In this document: one piece after another, positions 8,315 to 16,909 of the stretch
Layout: every line of letters starts with the position of its first letter
Numbering within the stretch: position 1 is the stretch's first letter
Assembly: GCA_900767585.1 (NCBI GenBank)
Contig: CAAFZP010000010.1
Span: 1-35,808, forward strand
Origin: Lachnospiraceae bacterium
GTDB taxonomy: Bacteria > Bacillota > Clostridia > Lachnospirales > Lachnospiraceae
Direction of reading: 5' to 3'
DNA: 35,808 bases
Notes under the pieces: model-generated
Seen by the model: only the letters and a program-made list of their open reading frames with translations
Databases searched by the model: none
What the model was told of the DNA's origin: nothing
Translations under genes and position numbers: made by a program

Positions 8315-11014
8315 TTACTCACTCCGCAGTGCTTCCACCGGATCTTTCTTCGATGCGACACGTGAAGGAATCAGTCCACCGATCATCGTCAGCAAAACAC
8401 TGATTGCTACTAAGAGTACACCACCTGCAACCGGAAGCTTCGCCACGCCGGTAAGCCCTGCGAGATGATGGATCACCGCGTTGATCGGAATGTTCAGGAT
8501 GACTGTGACACCGATACCGATCAGGCCTGCCACAAACCCGATGATGATCGTCTCCGCATTGAATACCCGTGAGATATCTTTCTTCGACGCACCGATACTT
8601 CGCAGCACACCGATTTCCTTCGTCCGCTCAAGCACGGAAATATACGTGATGATACCGATCATGATCGAGCTTACGACCAGTGAGATTGCCACAAACGCCA
8701 TCAGCACATACGAGATCGCATTGATGATCGTACTAACGGAAGACATCATCGTTCCTACCATATCTGTGTAGGAAATCTCCTTCTCGTCCTCGCCATTTGC
8801 TTTCACCATGTCGTTATACGTTTCGATCACGTCAATGATTTTTTCTTTTGACTCGAAGTCGACCGGATAAATCCGGATCACTTTCGGATCGTTTTCGTAA
8901 GCGATGCCGAGCGTCACCAGATTGTCGTCGTACGTTGCCGATTCTGAGGATTTCAGATCCGACAGGGACATGCTGTTCGACACACTCTGCGTCTGTTCCG
9001 TCATCGTCTGCATGAACTGCTTCAGCTGATCTGCCGGCAGACTCGCCATATATTCGTACAGCTGGTCTTCGGTCATGTCCGCGATACCCATCTCGTTCAT
9101 CGCATCCTGCGCCTGCTGCTCCGCTTCCTTTTTTACTTCCTCATCTAAGTCTGCACCGAATTTGTATCCGGTAAATATATTCTTGTCTTTGTCGGCAAGC
9201 TGTGCCTTTCCCGGCTCGCTATCTTTCGACATATCCATCAGTTTTTCCACCAGTGCGTGTGTATATCCGATCGTTGTTGTGATGGAATGTACGGTTGCAT
9301 CTTCGTTCGGACGGACGATACCTACGACTTTGATATCCATACCATTTTTGATCTTGTCTTTCAGATAATCCGCATCGTCGCTCTTATCGACGTAACATTT
9401 TTCTGAATCATCATACTCGTAAAAATCCGACGACGGAATGACTTTATACGTAAGTTTCAACAGATCGTCGTATGTATAGGATGTGTTCGGAAATGTCTTT
9501 GTCTCGCCCTTCAAGGCCGCACGCATCATCTCCTGCATCTCACTCACATCCCGGATGCCAAGAGAATACAGCTCGTAATCACTGATCTCGTTGTCCTTTG
9601 TCACGACCATCACGACTTCATCGTAATTCTCCGGCCAGCGACCGGCTACGACATCGTACTGGTTTTCTAAGAGTTCCTGATTGCTGATCATCTCGGACCA
9701 GACATTCGTCGTGCTCTGTGTGCCTGTCATACCCATGTTGTCCATCTCGGACATCGAACCGAATCCAATGCTGTCAAAAACCGTGCTTGGATTGACCTGA
9801 TAGATTTCTTTGTCCACGTCACTCTTATACGCGTTGATCGTGATTCCGTATGTGTACATGATATCACTCGTATAGTCCTTCATCTTCCGGCCATCGCCCT
9901 CTTCGATGTAGTCTTTGAAGGATACCATGTCATTGACCTTGACTTCACCAAGCATGCTCTTCATATAATTTCCGACAAAGTTGTTCGAATACACCTTGTC
10001 CATATCATGTTCTTCTTCGCTCTTCCTGTCCGTCCCGAGCATCAAGCCCATCATCGCAGACATGTCAATGGATTCGTCCGTGATTTCAAGCGGGTACGTG
10101 GATAATGTATCTTCCTCCACACTTTTGATATAGTTCCGGAATCCATCCGACAGCGACAGGATCAGCGCGATTCCGATGATACCGATACTTCCGGCAAATG
10201 CAGTGAGCAGCGTCCGGCCTTTTTTTGTAAGCAGGTTGTTAAACGAGAGATTGAGTGCGGTAAAATACGACATCCGCTTATGCTTCAATTCTGTTTTACT
10301 AAGCGCTTCATAGGTCTCCTTTGCCGCTTCCTCATCCGAATACGGCATACTGTCATCTTTGATTTCACCATCTAACAGCTTGACGATTCTCGTACTGTAC
10401 TGTTGTGCAAGCTCCGGGTTGTGTGTAACCATAATCACCAGGCGGTCTTTCGCGATTTCCTTCAGAAGCTCCATGATCTGCACGCTTGTCTCCGTGTCAA
10501 GTGCGCCGGTCGGCTCATCCGCAAGCAGAATCTCCGGATCGTTGATCAGGGCACGCGCGATTGCCACACGCTGCATCTGTCCGCCGGACATCTGGTTCGG
10601 TTTCTTGTGGATCTGGTTTCCGAGTCCGACTTTCTCGAGCATCTCTTTCGCCCGGCGTCTGCGCTCACTTTTTGATACACCGGACAATGTAAGCGCCAGT
10701 TCCACATTTTGTAAAACAGTCTGGTGCATGATCAGGTTATAACTCTGAAACACGAATCCGACACTGTGGTTGCGGTATGTGTCCCAGTCTTTATCTTTGT
10801 ACTTTTTCGTTGATTTTCCTTTGATGATCAGGTCTCCATCGGTATATTGATCGAGTCCTCCCACGATATTTAAGAGCGTTGTCTTTCCACAGCCGGAATG
10901 GCCAAGAACGGAGACAAACTCATTTGCCCGGAAATTGATACTGACACCTTTCAATGCCTGTACTTTTGAATCTCCTTCTCCATAGTCTTTCACTATGTTT
11001 TTCAGTTGCAGCAT
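8315..11014 (-). CDS. MacB-like ABC transporter, ATPase fused to FtsX-type permease
   Basis: 899 residues. The N-terminal ATPase domain (1 to about 230) has Walker A GHSGCGKTT at 38-46, a Q-loop FVFQ at 87-90, signature MSGGQMQR at 142-149 and Walker B ILLADEPTG at 162-170. One membrane helix follows at about 265-290, then a large extracytoplasmic domain (about 295-770) rich in Asp, Glu and Met, then three helices. The ERTKEIGVLRSIGAS motif is typical of FtsX/MacB permeases. MacB-type proteins act as mechanotransmitters for peptide or lipoprotein export or envelope signalling. No MacA-like partner or two-component system is adjacent, so the substrate is unknown. AAAGGAC precedes the ATG at 11014. 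The pgcA terminator ends only about 20 bases upstream of this start. Confidence 0.9.
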   Translation of the reverse strand: MLQLKNIVKDYGEGDSKVQALKGVSINFRANEFVSVLGHSGCGKTTLLNIVGGLDQYTDGDLIIKGKSTKKYKDKDWDTYRNHSVGFVFQSYNLIMHQTVLQNVELALTLSGVSKSERRRRAKEMLEKVGLGNQIHKKPNQMSGGQMQRVAIARALINDPEILLADEPTGALDTETSVQIMELLKEIAKDRLVIMVTHNPELAQQYSTRIVKLLDGEIKDDSMPYSDEEAAKETYEALSKTELKHKRMSYFTALNLSFNNLLTKKGRTLLTAFAGSIGIIGIALILSLSDGFRNYIKSVEEDTLSTYPLEITDESIDMSAMMGLMLGTDRKSEEEHDMDKVYSNNFVGNYMKSMLGEVKVNDMVSFKDYIEEGDGRKMKDYTSDIMYTYGITINAYKSDVDKEIYQVNPSTVFDSIGFGSMSEMDNMGMTGTQSTTNVWSEMISNQELLENQYDVVAGRWPENYDEVVMVVTKDNEISDYELYSLGIRDVSEMQEMMRAALKGETKTFPNTSYTYDDLLKLTYKVIPSSDFYEYDDSEKCYVDKSDDADYLKDKIKNGMDIKVVGIVRPNEDATVHSITTTIGYTHALVEKLMDMSKDSEPGKAQLADKDKNIFTGYKFGADLDEEVKKEAEQQAQDAMNEMGIADMTEDQLYEYMASLPADQLKQFMQTMTEQTQSVSNSMSLSDLKSSESATYDDNLVTLGIAYENDPKVIRIYPVDFESKEKIIDVIETYNDMVKANGEDEKEISYTDMVGTMMSSVSTIINAISYVLMAFVAISLVVSSIMIGIITYISVLERTKEIGVLRSIGASKKDISRVFNAETIIIGFVAGLIGIGVTVILNIPINAVIHHLAGLTGVAKLPVAGGVLLVAISVLLTMIGGLIPSRVASKKDPVEALRSE

Positions 11015-11033
11015 GTCATCGTCCTTTCATAAA

Positions 11034-11088
11034 GTAAAACAAATACCCACAGCACCTTCTGCTTTTATATGCAGCAGATGCTATGGGA
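11034..11088 (-). terminator. Intrinsic terminator after phosphoglucomutase
   Basis: A 17-position stem read on the minus strand (left arm 11088-11072, right arm 11062-11046) has one mismatch and several G-U pairs, which makes it more stable as minus-strand RNA than as plus. It is followed by ATTTGTTTTAC. It begins about 10 bases after the pgcA stop and leaves little room for a separate promoter before the ABC transporter gene. Confidence 0.8.
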
Positions 11089-11098
11089 TTTTATCATT

Positions 11099-12832
11099 TT
11101 ACATCATATAATCTATCATCTTGTTAACTGCTTTGCCAAACTCCTCAGACTTCTTGTCTGCATCCGCAAAGTCCTTGCCGACAACACCGTAATAGAACTT
11201 GATCTTCGGCTCAGTTCCGGATGGACGCACACAAAGCCATGCGCCGCCTTCGAGTTCATAATAAACAACGTTGGATTTTGGAAGTCCGGTAGGTACGACA
11301 ACCTTGTTCCGCATATTCATCGCTGTATCATTGTCATAGTTCCGTGCCCAAAGCACTTCGTGACCCGCAATCTCCTTTGGTGTATGGGATTTCAGCTGAT
11401 CCATGATACTCTTGATCTTCTCCAATCCTTCGATACCCTTGAGTGTGAGCGTATGGATGGCATCCTTGTGATATCCATACTTTTCGTAGATATCAACCAT
11501 CGCATCCCATAATGTCATATCCTGTGACCGGTAATAAGCGGCCGCCTCGCAAAGAGCCATCGTAGCCACGATCGCATCCTTGTCTCTGGCATGTGTACCG
11601 ATCAGGCATCCATAGCTTTCCTCAAATCCAAAGAGATACGTGCCTGTATGTTTTGTCTCGAACTCTAACATCTTCTGGCCGATAAACTTAAATCCGGTCA
11701 GAACTTCTACGAGCTTCACGCCGTAGCTTTTTGCCATCTCATTTACAAGGTTTGTTGTAACGATCGACTTGATCAGTGCGCCATCCTTCGGCAGTCCTCT
11801 CGTCGCTTTAATCTGACTTAACTCATATTCTGCAAGCAGGCTTCCGGACATATTTCCGGTCAGGCAGTGATACTCACCTGCTTTATCCTTTACATACACG
11901 CCAAGACGATCCGCATCCGGATCAGTTGCCAGAACCAGATCGGCATCGTGATGTTTTGCAAGCTTCAGTGCAAGTTCAAACGCCTCTGCTGCTTCCGGGT
12001 TCGGATAGCTTACCGTAGGGAAGTCACCATCCGGCAGTTCCTGTTCCGGTACGACATACACATTCTCGAATCCAAGCTCACGAAGGATTCTTCTGGCCGG
12101 GATATTTCCGGTTCCATGGAGCGGCGTATATACAATCTTCAATTCTTTTCCATATTTGTCGATGCACTCCTGGTGCAGCACGAGTTTCTTCAACTCTGCC
12201 ATATAGGCGTCGTCAATCTCTTTTCCGATGATCTCATAGAGGCCTTCATGGATGGCTTCCTGCTTCGGCATGGTAACGGCATCCTGTACGGAGATTGCCT
12301 TTACTTCGCGCATAATACCTGCATCGTGTGGCGGTGTAATCTGTGCGCCATCTTCCCAATACACCTTGTATCCGTTATACTCCGGTGGGTTGTGACTGGC
12401 TGTCACATTGATACCTGCCACACAGCCAAGATAACGGACTGCAAAGGAAAGTTCCGGTGTCGGGCGAAGTGACTCAAACACATACGCCTTGATGCCATTT
12501 GCGGCCAGGCAAAGCGCTGCCACATCCGCAAACTCCGGTGAACAATGTCTGGAATCATAAGCAATCGCAACACCCTTCGCCTGCTTCTTGCGCATCTTGA
12601 TATAGTTCGCAAGGCCCTGGGTCGCCTTCGCAACGATATAATTGTTCATGCGGTTTGTTCCTGCTCCGATGATGCCACGAAGTCCGGCTGTACCGAACTC
12701 AAGATCCATGTAAAAGCGCTCTTTGATCTCTTTTTCATCATTCTTGATTGCAGCGAGCTCCTGTCTTGTTGCTTCATCGAAAAACGGATTTGTCAGCCAT
12801 TCTTCATAAACCTTTTTGTAATCCATGTCCAT
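11099..12832 (-). CDS. pgcA: Phosphoglucomutase/phosphomannomutase, alpha-D-phosphohexomutase family
   Basis: 577 residues, matching the long Firmicute PgcA-type enzymes. It interconverts glucose 6-phosphate and glucose 1-phosphate, feeding UDP-glucose synthesis for glf, ugd and glycan assembly. The phosphorylated serine is S146 in TASHNPPEYNGYK, the Mg2+ loop is DPDADRLG at 304-311, the sugar-binding loop is GFEESYG, and the C-terminal phosphate-binding loop is RPSGTEPKI. AGGAGG lies 6 bases before the first of two in-frame ATGs (12832), so that start is chosen over the ATG two codons later. It is 17 bases downstream of the PEGA lipoprotein gene, probably in the same transcript, and ends at the terminator at 11034-11088. 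Cytoplasmic. Confidence 0.93.
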   Translation of the reverse strand: MDMDYKKVYEEWLTNPFFDEATRQELAAIKNDEKEIKERFYMDLEFGTAGLRGIIGAGTNRMNNYIVAKATQGLANYIKMRKKQAKGVAIAYDSRHCSPEFADVAALCLAANGIKAYVFESLRPTPELSFAVRYLGCVAGINVTASHNPPEYNGYKVYWEDGAQITPPHDAGIMREVKAISVQDAVTMPKQEAIHEGLYEIIGKEIDDAYMAELKKLVLHQECIDKYGKELKIVYTPLHGTGNIPARRILRELGFENVYVVPEQELPDGDFPTVSYPNPEAAEAFELALKLAKHHDADLVLATDPDADRLGVYVKDKAGEYHCLTGNMSGSLLAEYELSQIKATRGLPKDGALIKSIVTTNLVNEMAKSYGVKLVEVLTGFKFIGQKMLEFETKHTGTYLFGFEESYGCLIGTHARDKDAIVATMALCEAAAYYRSQDMTLWDAMVDIYEKYGYHKDAIHTLTLKGIEGLEKIKSIMDQLKSHTPKEIAGHEVLWARNYDNDTAMNMRNKVVVPTGLPKSNVVYYELEGGAWLCVRPSGTEPKIKFYYGVVGKDFADADKKSEEFGKAVNKMIDYMM

Positions 12833-12849
12833 GATGTTCCTCCTACTAT

Positions 12850-14211
12850 TTAGTCGAGCACGGATATCAGATCCGCGTAACTATATTCATCGTCTTTGCC
12901 ATTTTCTTCGGCCTGTATGGTGTAACTTTTTATCAAATAACCGGCTTTGTATAACGTGATGGTGTGGGTTCCGGCTGTCTTCTTGATCGACACCGGTGCA
13001 ATCCCTACATAATCTCCGTCGAAATACACACCCACGCCTTCCGGTTTTTTAATCGTAATCTTATATTCATGTTCTGCGGAGCCTGTCGTCTGTCCTTCCT
13101 GTGTCGTCTGGCCGCTCTGCGTCGTCTGGTTTTCGGACGTTGCCTGATCTCCCGCAGTTGTCTGTCCTTCCTGTGTTGTCTCGATTGTTTCCGTGCTTTC
13201 CTCCGTCGTATTGTCGGTCTCAATCTTTTGCAATGTCACGCGGAGTGTCTTCATCGTCTCTGATATCTTAAAGCTTCCCCGGAAACTGTCATACCCTTCC
13301 GCAGTGATCTTCAGCGTATGGTCTCCATAAAGCCCGGTAAAGGTACGGTTCTCCACTGCCTGACCGTCCACCTCTATCGTCTCGCCTGCATCTTCCGGCG
13401 TCACCGCAAATGTCACGGTGCCGGACGGAATCGCGATATCGGACAAATCCACATTCATCTCCCGGTCACGCGTCACCCGGATTTTCTTTTCCCCGGAATA
13501 TCCATTTTTGCTGATCCGGAGTGTATAATCGCCTTCCCCGACAGCCACCAGCATATCCGCTGTCACCGGAACGATCACATCCTTCCCGATCTCCACAAAA
13601 CCACCGACATACGTTCCCTGGTTCAGCAGCCGTACATATCCATGTCCCTTTGTAATAACTACCGACAACAGCGTGTCATTCCACACGGAAATTGTGACTT
13701 CATCTTCGGTGTTGACATCCACAAGCGCAATCGGTGTCTCACCATCAAACGCCTGTGTATAATCCGAAACTTTCAGGCTGATCCCATTGTAAGAAACTGT
13801 ATGGTCGTCCGGACGGTACAAGAACTTTTTTACTTCTTTGTACGTCTTCACTTTTGCATTCTCGGAAATTCGCACAAGCTTCATCGTATCCGCATAATAC
13901 GTGATATCAACCACACTTCCGCACGCAACCGCAGAAATGCCGATGTCTTTCCCCTGTGCATTACACACACTGACGCCGCCATGATATTGAAGCTCCAAAT
14001 CTGTGCCATCCTCGATTGACACAACATGGATCAGATTTTTTTCCATGTCCATACTCGTAATCGTCGCTGTCACAGACGCCTCCTCGTGTTCCGACGAGAC
14101 CTGTTCTGTATTCTCATAGACCTTCACGTCATTTTTAATCTGTCCGCATCCGGCCATGGAAATACAAAGCAGCACGCTCGCAAGCATGCACAGTATCTTT
14201 TTTTTATCCAT
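12850..14211 (-). CDS. Lipoprotein with PEGA domains and Thr/Gln-rich linker
   Basis: 453 residues. A type II signal peptide (KKK then a hydrophobic stretch) ends at AGC with Cys22 as the likely lipidated residue, so the protein is anchored outside the membrane. After a beta-rich N-terminal half come PEGA-like repeats, at about 225-330 (GYSGEKKI, GYDSFRGSF) and at the C-terminus (about 385-440: GVGVYFDGDYVGIAP then GTHTITLYKAGY). Between them is a low-complexity linker of repeated TTQEGQTT/ENQTTQSG units (about 335-380; roughly 13075-13210), as in wall-spanning linkers. PEGA domains occur in surface proteins, but their ligand is not established. A promoter is visible at 14232-14260, and AAGGTGG precedes the start. 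It heads a two-gene unit with pgcA. Confidence 0.85.
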   Translation of the reverse strand: MDKKKILCMLASVLLCISMAGCGQIKNDVKVYENTEQVSSEHEEASVTATITSMDMEKNLIHVVSIEDGTDLELQYHGGVSVCNAQGKDIGISAVACGSVVDITYYADTMKLVRISENAKVKTYKEVKKFLYRPDDHTVSYNGISLKVSDYTQAFDGETPIALVDVNTEDEVTISVWNDTLLSVVITKGHGYVRLLNQGTYVGGFVEIGKDVIVPVTADMLVAVGEGDYTLRISKNGYSGEKKIRVTRDREMNVDLSDIAIPSGTVTFAVTPEDAGETIEVDGQAVENRTFTGLYGDHTLKITAEGYDSFRGSFKISETMKTLRVTLQKIETDNTTEESTETIETTQEGQTTAGDQATSENQTTQSGQTTQEGQTTGSAEHEYKITIKKPEGVGVYFDGDYVGIAPVSIKKTAGTHTITLYKAGYLIKSYTIQAEENGKDDEYSYADLISVLD

Positions 14212-14231
14212 AAAACCACCTTAACTTCTGT

Positions 14232-14260
14232 ATTATACAAGATTCTTTTGCAAATGTGAA
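14232..14260 (-). promoter_or_regulatory. Sigma-A type promoter for PEGA lipoprotein and pgcA
   Basis: Minus strand: TTCACA (14260-14255), a 17-base spacer and a perfect TATAAT (14237-14232), 20 bases upstream of the ATG at 14211. The leader is short. Confidence 0.7.
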
Positions 14261-14291
14261 GATTATATATTTATTTTTTCTAGTGAATTTT

Positions 14292-15302
14292 TTAGATGCG
14301 ATACTCATAGAGCTTCGCCAGCAATGCCTGTTTTTTGCCTTCTTCGTCGAGAATCCGGTTCAGCTTTTCGATCATCTTCGGCGAAATACGTGCTTTCGAA
14401 CCATTCATATATTGATTTGCCAGCTTATAGAACTTCTCCGGATAGCAATATTGCTGATAGATATAACGCACATCCGCCCCGGACAGTGCACAGCCATCCC
14501 CATACCGTTCTAAGATCTGTTTTAAAAGAGAAAACGAATATCCGTTTTTTTCTACGGTCTTCCGTGTGAAATAATACAAGTCCTGCAGCTGGTTTCCGAC
14601 GTGGTATTTGTCAAAATTGATGGTCGCCAGACATCGGTCCTCCCCGCTGCCGCAAAACAGGATACTGTGGTGATTATACATGCCATGGCAATACCCGATA
14701 TGCACATTCCCGTCCATCCCTGCATGTTCCAAAGGCGGACCGGAAGGCCCGGCCTGCGCAGTTCCACACGCGATTCCCTGCTCATAAAAATACGGAAACG
14801 CCCGCAGAAACAAAGACTCAAACTCCCGCTTTGGATTCTGTTTTTTTATATAGTTATACACACGCTTTAATTCCCGGTTTCTGCGTCGGACATCCATCTT
14901 CTCACGCACCTGCATATCCTTGTCAAACGCGCGCCAGACCTGCGCGCCCACCGCATGAAGTGCCACCAGATTGTCGACTGCGCGCAGGATTTCGTTTCTG
15001 TTTGTCACATTCATCTCCCGCCCGTCAAAATACATCCGCATGACAAACGGATTCCCGTACCGGTCGCAGGTGACCAGTGCACCTTCTTTATTTTTCACAA
15101 GCCGGTCTATATGCTGCACACCCGCTTCATACATATGCTCCTTGAATTCATACTCTGCGAGCAGCCGTTTTTCGCCACTCCCCGCTTCCCGCAGCTGCCA
15201 CACACCTTTGTCTGTATAAAGCAGTGCAGCTCCTCTGCCCCGCCCCACGTGATCGATTGTCACATCATAGAGTTCGTACACTTCCGACATCTTTTCTGCC
15301 AC
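14292..15302 (-). CDS. CotS-like spore coat protein with kinase-like fold
   Basis: 336 residues related to the CotS/aminoglycoside-phosphotransferase superfamily. The N-lobe is at about 1-95, the catalytic-loop counterpart CHGMYNHHSIL at about 205-215, and the metal-loop counterpart TINFDKYHVGNQLQDLYYF at 228-245. Active relatives have HGDxxxxN in the first motif. Here the Asp position is Met208 and the Asn position is Ser213, so kinase activity is doubtful and a structural or binding role in the spore coat is more likely. The start is GTG at 15302 with GGGAGGGG 7 bases upstream. The in-frame ATG at 15290 has a poor ribosome binding site. That ribosome binding site is also the 3' arm of the terminator at 15303-15353. 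There is no clear terminator downstream. Confidence 0.8.
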   Translation of the reverse strand: MAEKMSEVYELYDVTIDHVGRGRGAALLYTDKGVWQLREAGSGEKRLLAEYEFKEHMYEAGVQHIDRLVKNKEGALVTCDRYGNPFVMRMYFDGREMNVTNRNEILRAVDNLVALHAVGAQVWRAFDKDMQVREKMDVRRRNRELKRVYNYIKKQNPKREFESLFLRAFPYFYEQGIACGTAQAGPSGPPLEHAGMDGNVHIGYCHGMYNHHSILFCGSGEDRCLATINFDKYHVGNQLQDLYYFTRKTVEKNGYSFSLLKQILERYGDGCALSGADVRYIYQQYCYPEKFYKLANQYMNGSKARISPKMIEKLNRILDEEGKKQALLAKLYEYRI

Positions 15303-15353
15303 AAAAAATCCCCTCCCAACATCTGTCTTGTTAATTGTATGCCGGGAGGGGAT
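15303..15353 (-). terminator. Intrinsic terminator after cca, overlapping the next gene's ribosome binding site
   Basis: A perfect 10-bp stem (ATCCCCTCCC at 15353-15344 on the minus strand with GGGAGGGGAT at 15317-15308) closes a 26-base loop and is followed by six T. It lies 47 bases after the cca stop. The 3' arm doubles as the only good ribosome binding site for the CotS-like gene. The loop contains CATACAAT (15341-15334). Confidence 0.85.
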
Positions 15354-15399
15354 GTTTCATGCCGGTAACAGCATTCTATTTATTCATGTTTCCGGGTAT

Positions 15400-16785
15400 T
15401 TATAGGTAAGATTCTCTCACAATCGTCAGCAGTTGATCTCTTGTATTTAATTCCGGTGCCTCAAGCACCCGGTCAAACAGCGCATGCAGGATACGTCCCA
15501 TCTCCGGTCCCGGCTTGATTCCGGCCGCGATCAGGTCTCTGCCGCCTACCGCAAGATCCGATATTTTCAGGCACTGTTTCTGCTCCATGATTTCTGTGTA
15601 CATCTCCTGCATATGCGCAATCACGTATTTGCGCTGTTCAAGATTGCAGTCACTCTGCCCTGCCATGTCACCCTTCCGGATTGCCAGATAATCTTCGAAA
15701 TATTCGGCACCCAACTGTGCGACGAATTTGCGGAAGCTTTTTATGCCGGGGCCCTTGCCGGACAGTCCGTAATCATGATTGCGCACCAGCCTGCAGACCT
15801 GCCCGATCGTATCATTATCCATCTTCAGCCGGCGCATAATGCTTTCTGCCTGCTTCGCAGACGCCTCCGGGTGTCCATAAAAATGATCCACACCATTCAC
15901 ATCTGTCGTCTTACATTTCGGTTTCCCAATATCGTGAAACAGCGCGGTATAGCGGAGCACCGTCGTAGCCGGTACCGCCTGCATCACTTTCAGGGTATGG
16001 TGTCCCACATCGTACAAATGATATTGGTTGTTCTGCGGTGTCTGCATCATCGTATCAAACTCCGGGAGAAATACATGCGTAAGCCCAAGGTCATACGCTT
16101 CCTCTAACCGCTCCGGATGGTCCGAGACAAGCAGTTTCGTAAGCTCTGTGCAAATCCGTTCCGCACTGATATCTTTCAGGAAACGCGCCTGATTGCGCAT
16201 TGCTTCCCGTGTCTTAGCTTCAATCACAAAATCAAGCTGCGCCGCAAACCGCACCGCACGCAGGATACGGAGTGCATCCTCATCAAACCGCTCAGACGCA
16301 CATCCAACGCAGCGGATAATCCCGGCTTTCAGGTCTTCCTGCCCGCCGAAGATATCGATCACACCCTGCTCCGGGTTATAAGCCATCGCGTTGATCGTGA
16401 AATCCCGTCGTTTCAGATCCTCTTCAAGACTCGCCGTGAAGCATACCGTCTCCGGTCTCCGGTGATCCTTATATTCGCCATCCACGCGGTATGTGGTCAC
16501 TTCAAACGCATAATCGGTGTGGCGGGCAGGTATGCCGCTTCCATCATCCAAAATCGCGCGATCCACCAAAACCGTCACAGTTCCATGCTGAATTCCGGTA
16601 TCGATGGTTTTCGTAAAGATCCGTTTCACTTCTTCCGGTTTTGCCGAGGTCGTGATATCCCAGTCGTTCGGCGTCTTGCCGAGCAGACTGTCACGCACAC
16701 ATCCACCGACAATATACGCTTCATAGCCATGTTTATTTAATTGTTGTAAAATATATTCCGCGCCGGCCGGAATCTCTATTTTCAT
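15400..16785 (-). CDS. cca: CCA tRNA nucleotidyltransferase with HD domain
   Basis: 461 residues. It adds or repairs the 3' CCA of tRNAs. The class II nucleotidyltransferase head is at 1 to about 150: GGCVRDSLLG (27-36), catalytic DWD (41-43), RRDFTINAMAY (126-136). The neck region RFDEDALRILRAVRFAAQL (166-184) binds the base, and an HD phosphohydrolase-like domain begins at HDIGKP (284-289). The product could be a poly(A) polymerase-like paralogue, but the full motif set and the absence of another candidate favour CCA addition. AGGCG lies 7 bases before the ATG, a weak site. The gene stands between its own terminator (15303-15353) and that of proS (16857-16890), and I found no convincing promoter in between. 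Cytoplasmic. Confidence 0.92.
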   Translation of the reverse strand: MKIEIPAGAEYILQQLNKHGYEAYIVGGCVRDSLLGKTPNDWDITTSAKPEEVKRIFTKTIDTGIQHGTVTVLVDRAILDDGSGIPARHTDYAFEVTTYRVDGEYKDHRRPETVCFTASLEEDLKRRDFTINAMAYNPEQGVIDIFGGQEDLKAGIIRCVGCASERFDEDALRILRAVRFAAQLDFVIEAKTREAMRNQARFLKDISAERICTELTKLLVSDHPERLEEAYDLGLTHVFLPEFDTMMQTPQNNQYHLYDVGHHTLKVMQAVPATTVLRYTALFHDIGKPKCKTTDVNGVDHFYGHPEASAKQAESIMRRLKMDNDTIGQVCRLVRNHDYGLSGKGPGIKSFRKFVAQLGAEYFEDYLAIRKGDMAGQSDCNLEQRKYVIAHMQEMYTEIMEQKQCLKISDLAVGGRDLIAAGIKPGPEMGRILHALFDRVLEAPELNTRDQLLTIVRESYL

Positions 16786-16856
16786 GTGTAGCGCCTCATT
16801 TCATATCACCCCGGAAATCGCAATGACATTTTCTGGTCATTCCCGTAATTGCTATA

Positions 16857-16890
16857 GGAAACAACAACCCCACCGGTTAACCCGGCAGGG
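16857..16890 (-). terminator. Intrinsic terminator after proS
   Basis: On the minus strand CCCTGCCGG (16890-16882), a 5-base loop and CCGGTGGGG (16876-16868) form a 9-bp stem with two G-U pairs, followed by TTGTTGTTT. It begins 20 bases after the proS stop. Confidence 0.75.
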
Positions 16891-16909
16891 TGGAAATTTT
16901 TTCTTTATC

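Noticed and set aside
11867..12472. A 201-codon plus-strand open frame opposite phosphoglucomutase
   Set aside because: It mirrors conserved pgcA codons and has no start signal.
15484..16740. Two plus-strand open frames of 207 codons each opposite cca
   Set aside because: Both are antisense to a well-supported enzyme gene with all motifs, and neither has a recognisable domain or ribosome binding site.
16822..16841. AATGAC/GTCATT inverted repeat upstream of cca as a riboswitch or T-box
   Set aside because: The stem is only 6 bp and no T-box or known riboswitch core sequence is present.
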